This document shows, piece after piece, positions 10,046 through 19,052 of a stretch of 64,000 bases of DNA; position 1 is the first letter of the stretch, and each line of letters starts with the position of its first letter. Under the pieces are notes generated by a model. That model made no database searches and was not told the origin of the DNA. It saw only the letters and a program-made list of their open reading frames with translations. The position numbers were made by a program, and so were the translations under genes. Origin of the DNA: Termitidicoccus mucosus (GTDB lineage Bacteria > Verrucomicrobiota > Verrucomicrobiia > Opitutales > Opitutaceae); NCBI RefSeq assembly GCF_038725785.1, contig NZ_CP109796.1, forward strand, positions 1,612,001 through 1,676,000. The letters run 5' to 3'.

Positions 10046-11692
10046 ATGAAACGCAATCCGCTCATCCGGTTCTGGTATTCCCTGTCCGCCGCCGGACTTC
10101 CTCTCGGCACGCTGTTTTTCGCCGCCTCGCTGACGCCATCGCTGCTGCCGCGCACTTTCGTGACCCAAGGCGTCCTCGCGGGCTGCGCCTTCATCGCCGG
10201 CTATGGCATCGGCGCCCTGGCGTGCTGGCTCTGGGGTTACATGGAGCTGCGGGAGCCGCGCGGGCATATCCGTCGCGTCCTCAAATGGGTGTCCATCGCC
10301 GCAAGCACGCTCGTGGCCGTGATCTTTCTCTGGCGGGTGACCGGCTGGCAAAACTCGATTCTCGAATTGATGGAACTGGAGCCGGTTTCGAGCGCCCATC
10401 CGCCCAAAATCGCCCTGATCGCCCTGTTGACGGCCGCGATCCTGCTCGTGATCGGCCGGCTGTTCCGGATCGTGTTTCACTTCATTGCCGTCAGGGTGAA
10501 CCGCTTTGTCCCGCGGCGGGTCGCGAATGTGATCGGCGCGGCCGCCGCGATTGCATTGTTCTGGTCAGTGATCGACGGCATCATTTTTCGCGGCCTGCTG
10601 CGGATGGCGGACTCCTCCTACCAGCAGTTCGACGAACTGATCGAGCCGGAACGCGTGCAGCCGACCGACCCGATGAAAACCGGCAGCAGCGCTTCCCTGC
10701 TCCAGTGGGAGGAACTCGGGCGCACCGGCCGCGCCTATGTTTCATCGGGGCCGGCGATCGAGGACTTGCGCGCGTTTTCCGGCGGCGCCGCGCGCGAGCC
10801 GATCCGCGTCTATGTCGGCCTGCGTTCCCGCGAAACCGCGCGGGAGCGCGCGCAACTGGCGCTCGAGGAATTGAAACGCGCCGGCGGTTTCTCGCGGTCG
10901 ATCCTCATTGTCATAACCCCGACCGGCACGGGCTGGGTCGATCCGTCGGGGATCGACAGCGTCGAATATTTGCACGGAGGCGATGTCGCGAGCGTCGCCC
11001 TGCAATACTCTTATTTGTCCAGCCCGCTGTCGCTTTTCATCGAGCCCGACTACGGCGCCGAGGCCGCGCGCTGTCTTTTCTCGGAAGTTTACGGCTACTG
11101 GACGACGCTTCCCCGGGAAAGCCGCCCCAGGCTTTACCTGCACGGGCTCAGCCTTGGCGCGCTGAACTCGGAGCAATCCGCCGAGTTGTTCGAGTTGCTG
11201 GCCGATCCGCCGCACGGCGCGATGTGGAGCGGCCCGCCGTTCCTGAGCGAAGCCTGGCGCGCGCTGACGGAGGGGCGCGATCCATCGTCGCCGGCCTGGC
11301 TGCCCCGGTTTCGCGATGGCAGGTTTGCCCGCTTCATGAACCAAAACGGCTCGCCCGTTCCGGCCGACGCGCCTTGGGGTCCGATGCGAATCGTCTATCT
11401 CCAATACGCGAGCGACCCGATTGTGTTTTTTGAATACGACGTTTGCTGGAAAAAGCCGCGGTGGATGTCGATCCCGCGCGGACCGGACGTGTCACCGCAA
11501 TTCACATGGTATCCGGTCGTGACCTTCCTCCAGCTCGCGCTGGATGTCGCGACCGCCTCTTCCTCGGCCATGGGCCACGGCCACGTGTATGCGCCCGAGC
11601 ACTATCTCGACGCATGGATCGCCGTGACCGGCGACGCCGGCCGGTCTCCGCAGGAAATCGAGCGCATCAGGGCGCGCCTCTCCGCGCGGTGA
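10046..11692 (+). CDS. membrane-anchored alpha/beta-hydrolase (Abhydrolase_9 family)
   Basis: Protein of 548 residues with an N-terminal membrane domain of about five helices (10-190) and a C-terminal alpha/beta-hydrolase domain. The nucleophile elbow is HGLSLGALNSE (about 370-380). The full layout matches the Abhydrolase_9_N plus Abhydrolase_9 family of predicted membrane hydrolases. The conserved C-terminal stretch SSAMGHGHVYAPEHYLDAW probably carries the catalytic histidine. The substrate is not known for the family. It follows the porin gene by 108 bases on the same strand; the intergene shows nothing notable. Confidence 0.8.
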   Translation: MKRNPLIRFWYSLSAAGLPLGTLFFAASLTPSLLPRTFVTQGVLAGCAFIAGYGIGALACWLWGYMELREPRGHIRRVLKWVSIAASTLVAVIFLWRVTGWQNSILELMELEPVSSAHPPKIALIALLTAAILLVIGRLFRIVFHFIAVRVNRFVPRRVANVIGAAAAIALFWSVIDGIIFRGLLRMADSSYQQFDELIEPERVQPTDPMKTGSSASLLQWEELGRTGRAYVSSGPAIEDLRAFSGGAAREPIRVYVGLRSRETARERAQLALEELKRAGGFSRSILIVITPTGTGWVDPSGIDSVEYLHGGDVASVALQYSYLSSPLSLFIEPDYGAEAARCLFSEVYGYWTTLPRESRPRLYLHGLSLGALNSEQSAELFELLADPPHGAMWSGPPFLSEAWRALTEGRDPSSPAWLPRFRDGRFARFMNQNGSPVPADAPWGPMRIVYLQYASDPIVFFEYDVCWKKPRWMSIPRGPDVSPQFTWYPVVTFLQLALDVATASSSAMGHGHVYAPEHYLDAWIAVTGDAGRSPQEIERIRARLSAR

Positions 11693-11761
11693 CACGCCAT
11701 GCGCCGCCGCATGCGGACGCGCGTTTACGTTTGTCCGCCCGGCGCCGGGCGTCCGCCGCCC

Positions 11762-13024
11762 TCACTCCACGCGCAGGATGTAGCCGCGCAGGTATTCGCT
11801 TTCCGGCATCGTGACCAGCACCGGATGGTCGGCGGGCTGGTGGCAGAATTCCAGCACGCGCACGCGCCGCCGCGCGTCGGCGGCGGCCTCGGCGAGCACC
11901 TGGCGCAGCTCGGCGTCGTGCATGTGGTGCGAGCACGTGTAGGTCGCCAGGATGCCCCCGGGCGCGAGATGCTGCATGGCGCGGAGATTGATTTCCTTGT
12001 AGCCGCGAAGCGCGCCGTCGAGCGCGCTCTTCGATTTCGCGAAAGGCGGCGGATCGAGGACGATCAAATCCCAAGTGTCGGCGCGGCGCGCGGGATCGTT
12101 GAGAAAATCGAACACGTTGGCGGCGGCGAATTCGGCGCTCAGGCCGTTGCGCCCGGCATTGCGGCGGGCCTGCCCGATGGCGTCGTCGGCGCTGTCGAGG
12201 CCGAGTACGCTGGCCGCGCCGGCGCGGGCGCAGTGCAGCGCGAAGGGGCCCTGGTTGCAAAACGCGTCGAGCACGCGCCGCCCGCGCGCGTGGCGGGCGA
12301 CGAGCCGGTGCTGCCCGCGCTGGTCGAGGTAGAAGCCGGTTTTCTGCCCGCCCTGCAAATCGAGCCAGTAGTCGATGCCGTCGATGCGCATCCAGCGCGG
12401 CTCCCACGGTTTTCCGGAAAACGTGCTGACTTCCATGTCGAGCCCCTCGAGGCGGCGGATGGTGGCGTCGTTGCGGAAAATGATTTCGCGCGGCGAGACG
12501 ATCTCGGCGAGCAAACGCCCGAGGACGTCGCGGCGTTTTTCCATCGCGAGCGTCTGGATTTGCACGACGAGCGTGTCGCCGAACTGGTCCGCCACCACGC
12601 CGGGCAGGTCGTCGGATTCCGACCAGACGAGGCGCCGGGCGACGATGTCACCGGCGGCGGCTCCGCCGCCTTGCCCGTTTCCCGGGCCCTTTTCAGCGGA
12701 CGCGACCGCGTCCATCTCGTCCCGCCGCGCCACGGCGCGCGCGATGGCGGCGCGCAGCCAAGTTTCGTCGAGCATGACGCGTTCGCGGGCAAGCCGGCGC
12801 CAGCAGATTTGCGAGCGACTGTTGTAGATGCCGCTGCCGAGCGCGCGCCCGGCGCGGTCGCGGCATTCCACCACTTCGCCGTCGTGCGCGGCCGGCAGGA
12901 GCGCCTCGACCTCGTTGGCGAACACCCACGGGTGTCCGGCGAGCGCGCGGGATTTCGCGTTGGGCTTCAGTTTCAGGCTGGCAAGAGCGGGTTCGGCGGA
13001 AGGTGCTGGCATGCGCGGCATCAT
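11762..13024 (-). CDS. rlmI: class I rRNA cytosine methyltransferase, RlmI-like
   Basis: SAM-dependent methyltransferase of 420 residues. An N-terminal PUA-like RNA-binding domain (KLKPNAKSRALAGHPWVFANEV) is followed by an RlmI/RlmK-type catalytic domain: DLQGGQKTGFYLDQR, the SAM-binding loop LDAFCNQGPFALHCARAGA, the LDPPPFAKSK motif and the catalytic-cysteine motif TYTCSHH. E. coli RlmI makes m5C1962 of 23S rRNA; the exact target here is inferred. The start is uncertain. The ATG at 13024 has GAAGG four bases upstream, while an in-frame upstream ATG at 13051 exists. A Gly/Ala-rich insert (EKGPGNGQGGGAAAGD) lies near 115-130. Confidence 0.85.
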   Translation of the reverse strand: MMPRMPAPSAEPALASLKLKPNAKSRALAGHPWVFANEVEALLPAAHDGEVVECRDRAGRALGSGIYNSRSQICWRRLARERVMLDETWLRAAIARAVARRDEMDAVASAEKGPGNGQGGGAAAGDIVARRLVWSESDDLPGVVADQFGDTLVVQIQTLAMEKRRDVLGRLLAEIVSPREIIFRNDATIRRLEGLDMEVSTFSGKPWEPRWMRIDGIDYWLDLQGGQKTGFYLDQRGQHRLVARHARGRRVLDAFCNQGPFALHCARAGAASVLGLDSADDAIGQARRNAGRNGLSAEFAAANVFDFLNDPARRADTWDLIVLDPPPFAKSKSALDGALRGYKEINLRAMQHLAPGGILATYTCSHHMHDAELRQVLAEAAADARRRVRVLEFCHQPADHPVLVTMPESEYLRGYILRVE

Positions 13025-13119
13025 CACGCCTTCGACGATGCGGAGAAGCAAAATCGCACGCGCAGCCCAACGAACGCACGGCCGGCAGGCTGACGCGCCT
13101 GCGCCTGTCCCGCCAAGAC

Positions 13120-13245
13120 TTATGGATGCGGGTGCAGTTGCCCGTGTTCGTCTTCAAACCATTTCGGCTGCTTGCGAAACGAGCGGATCAACAGGTATGC
13201 GCCGGCCAGATAACAAAACGCCAGAAGTATGATCGCGGTGAGCAT
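13120..13245 (-). CDS. possible 41-residue membrane peptide
   Basis: Short ORF with one hydrophobic helix (LTAIILLAFCYLAGAYLLI, residues 2-20), a basic flank RSFRKQPK and an acidic/histidine-rich tail (EDEHGQLHPHP). This topology is typical of real small membrane proteins. It is oriented with rlmI and ends about 95 bases before it. There is no clear Shine-Dalgarno sequence. The function is not recognised. Confidence 0.45.
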   Translation of the reverse strand: MLTAIILLAFCYLAGAYLLIRSFRKQPKWFEDEHGQLHPHP

Positions 13246-13458
13246 GGGGACTGATTTATTGGGTGTGTAACTAAAACCGGGGAGTGGCGATCATCGGTTG
13301 ACGATCGTTACGAAACGGTAACATAGATTGAGAAAAAATCCACGGGGATTTGTAAAAAAAATTGCCGATACGCCCCGGCGCACTCCGAAGCTTGACGCCC
13401 AAGCGGTTCTGACAGTTTTCGCCACGTGCGCGGTTTCGAGAGACGCATTGCCACACCC

Positions 13459-14880
13459 ATGTCCGCACCCATTATTCCATGCCTTCACACCTTGCCGCCC
13501 GGCTCCGCTCCTCCGCCGGAGCGGATTTTCGCCGCCCTGGCCCGGCAGCGGCGGCGCGGGCTGGTTTTTCTTGATGGAGCCTTGGAGATGAACGGATTGG
13601 GACGATTTTCCTACATCGCCTTCGAGCCGTTCGAGGTGCTCCGGAAAGGCGGGTGCGACGCCGGGCCTGAAAGTGCCGCCGGTTTCGATTCCGCCGGCGC
13701 GCTCCGCTCACTTTTTGAGAAACTGAATCGCCATCCCGTGGCGCGCCACCCGGCGCTGCCCTTCACGGGCGGGGCGGTCGGCTACATCGGCTACGAATGC
13801 GGCGCGCGACTGGAGCGTGTCCGCCCCGCCGCACCCGGCACGGCGGCGCTGCCGGAGCTGGCCTTTGCGTTTTATGACGGCGTCATCGTGCACGATCATG
13901 CGACCGGCGAAACCCACCTCGCAGCCCTGCCCTTGCCGCGCGCCGGAGGAGCGACTGCGGACGAAATCCTCGGGCGGCTGCGCGATGCCGTCGCCGCGGC
14001 TGCGCCGACGGCTCCCTCCGACGAAACGCCGCTCCCCCACCCCGCTCCTGCGTCGGCGCCCGTCTCCAATTTCTCCCGCGACGCCTACCTGTCCGCCATC
14101 GCCCGCATCAAGGACTACATCGCCGCCGGGGACGTTTATCAGGTCAACCTCGCCCAGCGTTTCACCGCGCCGCTCGCGCCCGGCGACACACCTGCCGCGC
14201 TCCACCTCAGACTGCGCGCGCGCAGCCCGGCGCCCTTCGCCGCGTATCTCGATTTTGGAGACCACCAGATCGTGAGCAGTTCCCCCGAGCGTTTTCTGCA
14301 AAAAAGCGGCCCGCGTCTCGAGACCCGTCCCATCAAAGGCACCCGCCCGCGCGGCGACACGCCCGCCGGGGACGCCCGCCTCGCCGCCGAACTCGTCGCC
14401 AGCGCAAAGGACTGCGCCGAGCTTCTCATGATTGTGGACCTCATGCGCAACGACCTCGGACGCGTCTGCGCGCCCGGCACGGTGCGCGTTGACGATCCGC
14501 GCCGCCTCGAAACGCACCCGACCGTCCACCACCTCGTCGCCACCATCAGCGGCCGCCTTGCACCCGGCCGCGGCCTCCCCGACGCGCTCCTCGCCGCGCT
14601 GCCCGGCGGCTCCATCACCGGCGCGCCGAAAATCCGCGCCATGCAGATCATCGCCGAACTGGAGCCGCACCGCCGCCACGTTTACACCGGCGCGCTCGGC
14701 TGGCTCGGTTTCAACGGCGACGCCGACCTTGCCGTCGCCATCCGCACCCTCGCCTGCGCGGACGGCGAAGCCTGCTACCACGTCGGCGGCGGCATCACCT
14801 GGGACTCCGACCCCGCCGCCGAATACGAGGAAACCCTCGCCAAAGGCCGCGCCATGCAAGCCGCGCTGACCGCCCGCTAA
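13459..14880 (+). CDS. pabB: aminodeoxychorismate synthase component I
   Basis: Chorismate-binding enzyme of 473 residues converting chorismate plus ammonia to 4-amino-4-deoxychorismate for folate synthesis. Signatures: PIKGTRPRG near residue 290, DLMRNDLGRVC, and the C-terminal PGGSITGAPKIRAMQIIAELEP. The family also contains TrpE, but the PIKGT lysine motif and the lack of a trpG/trpD neighbour favour PabB. I chose the ATG at 13459 with a C-rich leader; the upstream ATG at 13426 adds 11 unlike residues. pabA and pabC are not in the window. Confidence 0.88.
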   Translation: MSAPIIPCLHTLPPGSAPPPERIFAALARQRRRGLVFLDGALEMNGLGRFSYIAFEPFEVLRKGGCDAGPESAAGFDSAGALRSLFEKLNRHPVARHPALPFTGGAVGYIGYECGARLERVRPAAPGTAALPELAFAFYDGVIVHDHATGETHLAALPLPRAGGATADEILGRLRDAVAAAAPTAPSDETPLPHPAPASAPVSNFSRDAYLSAIARIKDYIAAGDVYQVNLAQRFTAPLAPGDTPAALHLRLRARSPAPFAAYLDFGDHQIVSSSPERFLQKSGPRLETRPIKGTRPRGDTPAGDARLAAELVASAKDCAELLMIVDLMRNDLGRVCAPGTVRVDDPRRLETHPTVHHLVATISGRLAPGRGLPDALLAALPGGSITGAPKIRAMQIIAELEPHRRHVYTGALGWLGFNGDADLAVAIRTLACADGEACYHVGGGITWDSDPAAEYEETLAKGRAMQAALTAR

Positions 14881-15002
14881 AAAATTCAATCCCTTGCACG
14901 GTTCCATCCGTGCCCATGTGATTAAAAGCCCTCTTGAAACAACCATCGAAAAGACTCCGGACATGACGCGGAAACGACGGTTCAAGAAAGGGCGTTTCTT
15001 CG

Positions 15003-15142
15003 CTCCCTTCGTTGCCTTCCGTGCAAATTTTTATCGTCCCCCGCTCCGAGTCCGCTACTTTTTTCCCTTTTCCGTTTCCGTTCCGCATCGCGCCATTTTC
15101 TTCTTTCATTCCGAAATCCGCATTCCGCACTCCGCATTTTCC
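15003..15142 (+). repeat. degenerate 6-7 bp repeat leader of prfC
   Basis: The DNA directly upstream of the prfC ATG is built from degenerate pyrimidine-rich words: CTTCGCTCCCTTCGTTGCC, then TTTTCCGTTTCCGTTCCGC, then AATCCGCATTCCGCACTCCG running up to CCATG. The last block shares a 15-mer (AATCCGCATTCCGCA) with the in-gene repeat of rarA at 49860. There is no Shine-Dalgarno sequence. The rest of the 262-base gap after pabB (14881-15002) shows nothing recognisable. Confidence 0.7.
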
Positions 15143-16933
15143 ATGTCTCCCGCCGCCGAAATCGCCCGCCGACGCACCTTTGCCATCATCTCGCACCCCG
15201 ACGCCGGCAAAACCACCCTCACGGAAAAATTCCTCCTCTACGGCAACGCCATCCACCTCGCCGGCACCGTCACCGCGCGCAAAAACCAGCGCGCCACCAC
15301 CTCCGACTGGATGGAACTCGAAAAGCAGCGCGGCATCTCCGTCTCCTCCACCGTCCTCCAGTTCGACTACGCCGGCTGCGCCGTCAACCTCCTCGACACC
15401 CCCGGCCACAAGGACTTTTCCGAGGACACCTACCGCGTGCTCACCGCCGTGGACGCCGCGCTCATGGTCATCGACGCCGGACGCGGCGTGCAGCCGCAGA
15501 CCCGCAAGCTCTTCGAAGTCTGCCGCCGCCGCGGCATCCCCATCTTCACCTTCATGAACAAGTGCGACCGCCCCACGCTGAACGCCCTCGCACTCATCGA
15601 CGAACTCGAAAGCGTCCTCGGCCTCGCCGCCGCCCCCGTCATCTGGCCGCTCGGCAACGGCCCCACCTTCCGCGGCGTGTTCGACCGCCGCGCCCGCGCC
15701 GTCCACCTCTTCGAGCGCGTCCCCGGTGGCGCCTACGAGGCCCCGGTCAACATCACCGACCTCAACGCCCCCATCGTCCGCGACCGCCTCGATGACTACA
15801 CCTTCAACGAAGTCACCGAGCAGCTCGAAATGCTCGACGGCGCCGGCCACCCGCTCGACCTCGCCGCCGTCCACGCCGGACAGCAGACGCCGGTCTATTT
15901 CGGCTCCGCGATCAACAACTTCGGCATTCAGCTCCTCCTCGACGGATTTCTCAGCGATTCCGTCCCGCCGCAGCCGAGGCGCAACGCCTCGGCTGCGGCG
16001 AAGTATCAAGTGACAAGTAATACAAGTAACAAGAATCTGGATACAGCCGATGCCGCCTCCAGCCGCGCCAGCGGCCCCGTCGCAACCGGCGGCGGCGAAG
16101 CCGCGGACTCCCTTGATACTTGCCACTTGCCACTTGCTACTTCTTCTTCCGCGCCCCTTGCCACTTCGCCCAGCGCCCTGGTCCCCTTGGAATACCCCAA
16201 GTTCTCCGGTTTCATTTTCAAAATCCAAGCCAACATGGACCCCAAGCACCGCGACCGCATCGCCTTCCTCCGCGTATGCTCGGGCAAGTTCACCCGCGAC
16301 ATGGTGGTCACGCACCAGCGCACCGGCAAAAACGTCCGCCTCTCCTCTTCGCACAAACTCTTCGGTCAGGAACGCGAGACCGTTGACGAAGCCTGGCCCG
16401 GCGACGTCATCGGCCTGGTCGGCCACGACGCTTTCGGCATCGGCGACACGCTCACCGAGGACCGCGGCATCGCCTACGACGAAATCCCGCGCTTCCCGCC
16501 CGAGGTCTTCGCCTACCTTTCCAACCCGGCCTCCTCCGATGCGAAAAAATACCGCGCCGGCCTCGAACAACTCCTGCAGGAAGGCGTCGTGCAATCCTTC
16601 AACGTCCGCCACGCCCCGCCCGGCGCGACGCTCCTCGCCGCCGTCGGCCCGCTGCAATTCGAGGTCGTGCAATGGCGCCTCAAGTCCGAATACAACGCCG
16701 AGTCGCGCCTCGAATCCGCGCCGTGGACGCTCCTGAAATGGCTGGAGCCGCACCCGGCGCTGGCGAACCCGTCGGCCATCATCGTGGCCAGCGGCGTGAG
16801 CTTCGGCACCGACAAGTTCGGCCACCCCGTCGTCCTCTTCCCCAACGAGTGGACGATGGCCTATTTCAAAGAGAAAAACCCCGAACTCATCCCGCACGAC
16901 CTGCCGCTGGAACAGGTGCAGACCGCGAAATGA
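15143..16933 (+). CDS. prfC: peptide chain release factor 3
   Basis: GTPase that recycles RF1/RF2 from the ribosome. It has 596 residues against about 530 in the family. The G1 loop is SHPDAGKT (17-24), and DTPGHKDFSEDTYR and NKCDR follow. The C-terminal RF3 region contains FKIQANMDPKHRDR and LQFEVVQWRLKSEYN. The excess length is one insert at about 275-346, in the linker before PKFSGFIFKIQANM, made of repeat-derived DNA (15966-16175) that keeps the frame. I chose the ATG at 15143 because RF3 similarity starts there, although the frame stays open upstream through the repeat leader. Confidence 0.95.
   Translation: MSPAAEIARRRTFAIISHPDAGKTTLTEKFLLYGNAIHLAGTVTARKNQRATTSDWMELEKQRGISVSSTVLQFDYAGCAVNLLDTPGHKDFSEDTYRVLTAVDAALMVIDAGRGVQPQTRKLFEVCRRRGIPIFTFMNKCDRPTLNALALIDELESVLGLAAAPVIWPLGNGPTFRGVFDRRARAVHLFERVPGGAYEAPVNITDLNAPIVRDRLDDYTFNEVTEQLEMLDGAGHPLDLAAVHAGQQTPVYFGSAINNFGIQLLLDGFLSDSVPPQPRRNASAAAKYQVTSNTSNKNLDTADAASSRASGPVATGGGEAADSLDTCHLPLATSSSAPLATSPSALVPLEYPKFSGFIFKIQANMDPKHRDRIAFLRVCSGKFTRDMVVTHQRTGKNVRLSSSHKLFGQERETVDEAWPGDVIGLVGHDAFGIGDTLTEDRGIAYDEIPRFPPEVFAYLSNPASSDAKKYRAGLEQLLQEGVVQSFNVRHAPPGATLLAAVGPLQFEVVQWRLKSEYNAESRLESAPWTLLKWLEPHPALANPSAIIVASGVSFGTDKFGHPVVLFPNEWTMAYFKEKNPELIPHDLPLEQVQTAK
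15966..16175 (+). repeat. in-frame composite repeat inside prfC
   Basis: Starts with a perfect 16-bp hairpin (arms 15966-15981 and 15985-16000, loop CAA). It continues with heptamer words AAGTATC, AAGTGAC, AAGTAAC, and ends with reverse-orientation words CTTGATA, CTTGCCA, CTTGCTA at 16112-16143. AAGTATCAAG (16001-16010) pairs exactly with CTTGATACTT (16112-16121). The same hairpin-plus-AAGTGAC pair occurs in rarA. It encodes an Ala/Ser/Thr-rich linker and contains no stop in the prfC frame. Confidence 0.85.
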
Positions 16934-16977
16934 CAGGCCTTTTCGGAAACAGCCAAACAAACGGAAGCGTGGATTGA

Positions 16978-17052
16978 GTGGCACGGGCGTCCCGCCCGTG
17001 GACGGCGCTCCGCGCCGCCCCCCGGACACATGGGCGGGGGCGCCCATGCCAC
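16978..17052. repeat. REPIN-like palindromic pair between prfC and DUF3127 gene
   Basis: GTGG foot, then a hairpin with arms CACGGGCG / CGCCCGTG, a middle hairpin GGCGCTCCGCGCC, and an inverted partner ending GCGCCCATGCCAC. The outer GTGGC / GCCAC close the structure. It sits between convergent genes, so it may also end transcription from both sides. Translation of such DNA gives the Gly/His/Arg/Ala-rich spurious ORFs in this region. Confidence 0.85.
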
Positions 17053-17165
17053 GCAATCCCTCGGGCCGTCCGCGTAACCTCCGTTAACAAAGTAGAAAAA
17101 ACCAGTGCCACCGAGATCCTCGTGACCGACACACGGAAGTTCGCCGAGGCCCCGCAACACGCCCC

Positions 17166-17522
17166 TCAAAACGGCACGTCGTCGCCTTTGATCGTTTCGC
17201 CCGGTTCTTCGGGGAGAGGGGCGCCGTCGTCTTCCGGCGGCGCGGCCTCGGACGCGCCGTCAAGTCGCTCGATTTTCCACGCGTTGAGATTCACATAGTA
17301 ATTCTCCTTCCACTCGCGGCCGCGCAGATCGAAAAAGACCTTGGCCTTGTCGCCGGGATTGAGGGAGGCGAGGAGGCTGACCTTGTCCTTCACGCACTCG
17401 AACTTGATGTCCTGCGGAAAGCGGCCGGATTCGATGGTCAGCACAAACTCACGCTTGTTGAACCCGCTGCCGAAGGTCTGCTCGTCGAAGATTTTTTTGA
17501 TGGTGCCGGTGATCTCAAACAT
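17166..17522 (-). CDS. DUF3127 OB-fold protein with SSB-like acidic tail
   Basis: Protein of 118 residues matching DUF3127 (MFEITGTIKKIFDEQTFGSGFNKREFVLTI, then RGREWKENYYVNLNAWKIERL), a predicted OB-fold family of unknown role. The C-terminus is an acidic low-complexity tail ending GDDVPF, the same type of tip as SSB in this window (DEDVPF), which in SSB recruits repair and replication proteins. I chose the ATG at 17522; a GTG at 17540 would add six residues. It is monocistronic and convergent with prfC. A role in single-strand DNA or RNA handling is an inference. Confidence 0.78.
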   Translation of the reverse strand: MFEITGTIKKIFDEQTFGSGFNKREFVLTIESGRFPQDIKFECVKDKVSLLASLNPGDKAKVFFDLRGREWKENYYVNLNAWKIERLDGASEAAPPEDDGAPLPEEPGETIKGDDVPF

Positions 17523-17871
17523 ACGGTTGATAATGAACACAACATGGAGTGCGTAGCCAGCCTTCCTTCACCAGAGAGATGCTTCCAAGGTCACTGACTA
17601 GCAGACTATTTCTTTGGTGCGGCATCAAGGATGCGAAAAAATCTGATGTCGATTATCTGGCTTATGCGGGATACGAGGAGTCCGCCGCACTGGAACACCA
17701 TCCAAATTTTGCTGTTTAGCCGGCCGCGCCGAGTTGGGCGTCAATCTTTTGGCGGGATTGTTGTTCAGGAGTGGCAGGCACGAGAAATACAAAACGGGAG
17801 GAAGGCAAAATTTCCGGGTGCCTTCAACTCCAAGTTTGCGGCGTCTTCCGCCATGCATGCGGCTTATGCGC

Positions 17872-18939
17872 TCAAGAAGCCTCTGCCGGCCTCAATCCGC
17901 CGACCTGTCCACGCAGCACTTCGCACAGGCGTCCGAGCAGCGCCGCCGCTGACTGGTCGGCATGCGGCGCGAGTTCCTGCTCCGCCGCGCGCAGTTCGTC
18001 CTCGACCGCGTCGGCCACCGCCGGAAACACGCCCAACTCCGCCATCTGGCGCAATCGCAGCGCCGGTTGCGGTTCGCGTTCGTGCAGGATTTCCGCCAAC
18101 AACTCCGACCGGCCGCCCGCGCCGTTCGCTCCGCCCGCCGACAGCCGGTCGAGGAGCACGAGCAGCGGAAGCGTGATTTTTCCGCTGGCCAGGTCGGTGC
18201 CGAGGGTCTTGCCGATGCGGTGCTCGTCGCCGAAGAAATCCGCGAGGTCGTCGTAAATCTGGTAGGCCACGCCGAGCCGCCGGCCGAACTCCGCCGCCGC
18301 CGCGACGAACTCCGGCGCGCCGCCCGCCAGCCGCGCGCCGAGGAAGCACGAGAGCCGGAAAAGTTCCGCCGTTTTCAGGTCGATGATGCGGCGGTAATCG
18401 GCGTGCGAGATGTTGGCCGAGCCGCGGCGCAGTGTCTGCACAATCTCGCCCGCGCAGACTTTTTTCATCGAGTCGGCCACGGCCGCGCAGACCTCGGTGG
18501 TGGGAAATTGCGTCGAAAGCTTGAGCGCGTGCGAGAAGAGCGCGTCGCCCAGCAGCACCGACGCCTCCGGCCCGTATTCGCGCGCGGCGGTGCTGCGGTT
18601 CCGCCGCACCAGCGCGCCGTCCATGATGTCGTCGTGCACCAGCGTCGCCAGATGCACCAACTCGACCACGGCGGCCACGCGCACCAGCTCCGCCGAGGGC
18701 CCGCGCTCCGCGTCGGCGTCGCCCGTCCAGCCGCCCAGAAACACCAGCGACGGCCGGATGCGCTTGCCCGACGTGTCGATGCAGTAGTCCGCCAGGTCGC
18801 GAATCTCCGGTTCGAACGCCGCCAGTTGCTCGCGCAGATAAACGTCGAGCCGCGCCATGTGCGTCTTGAGCAGGGCAAACACGCTCGCAAAGGAGGGCGG
18901 CAGTGCGCGTTCGGTCGTGGATGATTTGCTGTCTGGCAT
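17872..18939 (-). CDS. long-chain polyprenyl diphosphate synthase
   Basis: Trans-prenyltransferase of 355 residues extending farnesyl or geranylgeranyl diphosphate with isopentenyl diphosphate, probably for the menaquinone side chain. Both aspartate-rich motifs are visible: HDDIMDGALVRRN (D103, D104, D107) and YQIYDDLADFFGDE (near 238). KTAELFRLSCFLGA and GKRIRPSLVFLGG fit the IspB/HepT group. I chose the ATG at 18939 (MPDSKSSTTE); the frame stays open further upstream but is not conserved. It is divergent from the CPBP gene with a 113-base gap. MenB at 46.5 kb supports a menaquinone role. Bases 17523-17871 upstream of its end hold no convincing gene. Confidence 0.88.
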   Translation of the reverse strand: MPDSKSSTTERALPPSFASVFALLKTHMARLDVYLREQLAAFEPEIRDLADYCIDTSGKRIRPSLVFLGGWTGDADAERGPSAELVRVAAVVELVHLATLVHDDIMDGALVRRNRSTAAREYGPEASVLLGDALFSHALKLSTQFPTTEVCAAVADSMKKVCAGEIVQTLRRGSANISHADYRRIIDLKTAELFRLSCFLGARLAGGAPEFVAAAAEFGRRLGVAYQIYDDLADFFGDEHRIGKTLGTDLASGKITLPLLVLLDRLSAGGANGAGGRSELLAEILHEREPQPALRLRQMAELGVFPAVADAVEDELRAAEQELAPHADQSAAALLGRLCEVLRGQVGGLRPAEAS

Positions 18940-19052
18940 GGGTCGAAAAAACTCGGCGGCTTGCCGGTAGCCGGACATTAAGCGATGTAAAGACGGCCAA
19001 ACACCACACTTTTTTCCAGCCACGCTCCCTTCCTGCTTTCGCTCCATCCCCA

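Noticed and set aside
14795-17056. 753-residue open frame on the minus strand opposite prfC
   Set aside because: Composition is a mirror of the prfC codons and no family pattern is visible.
16978-17298. 106-codon plus-strand ORF
   Set aside because: Its first third is translated palindromic repeat and the rest is antisense to the DUF3127 gene.
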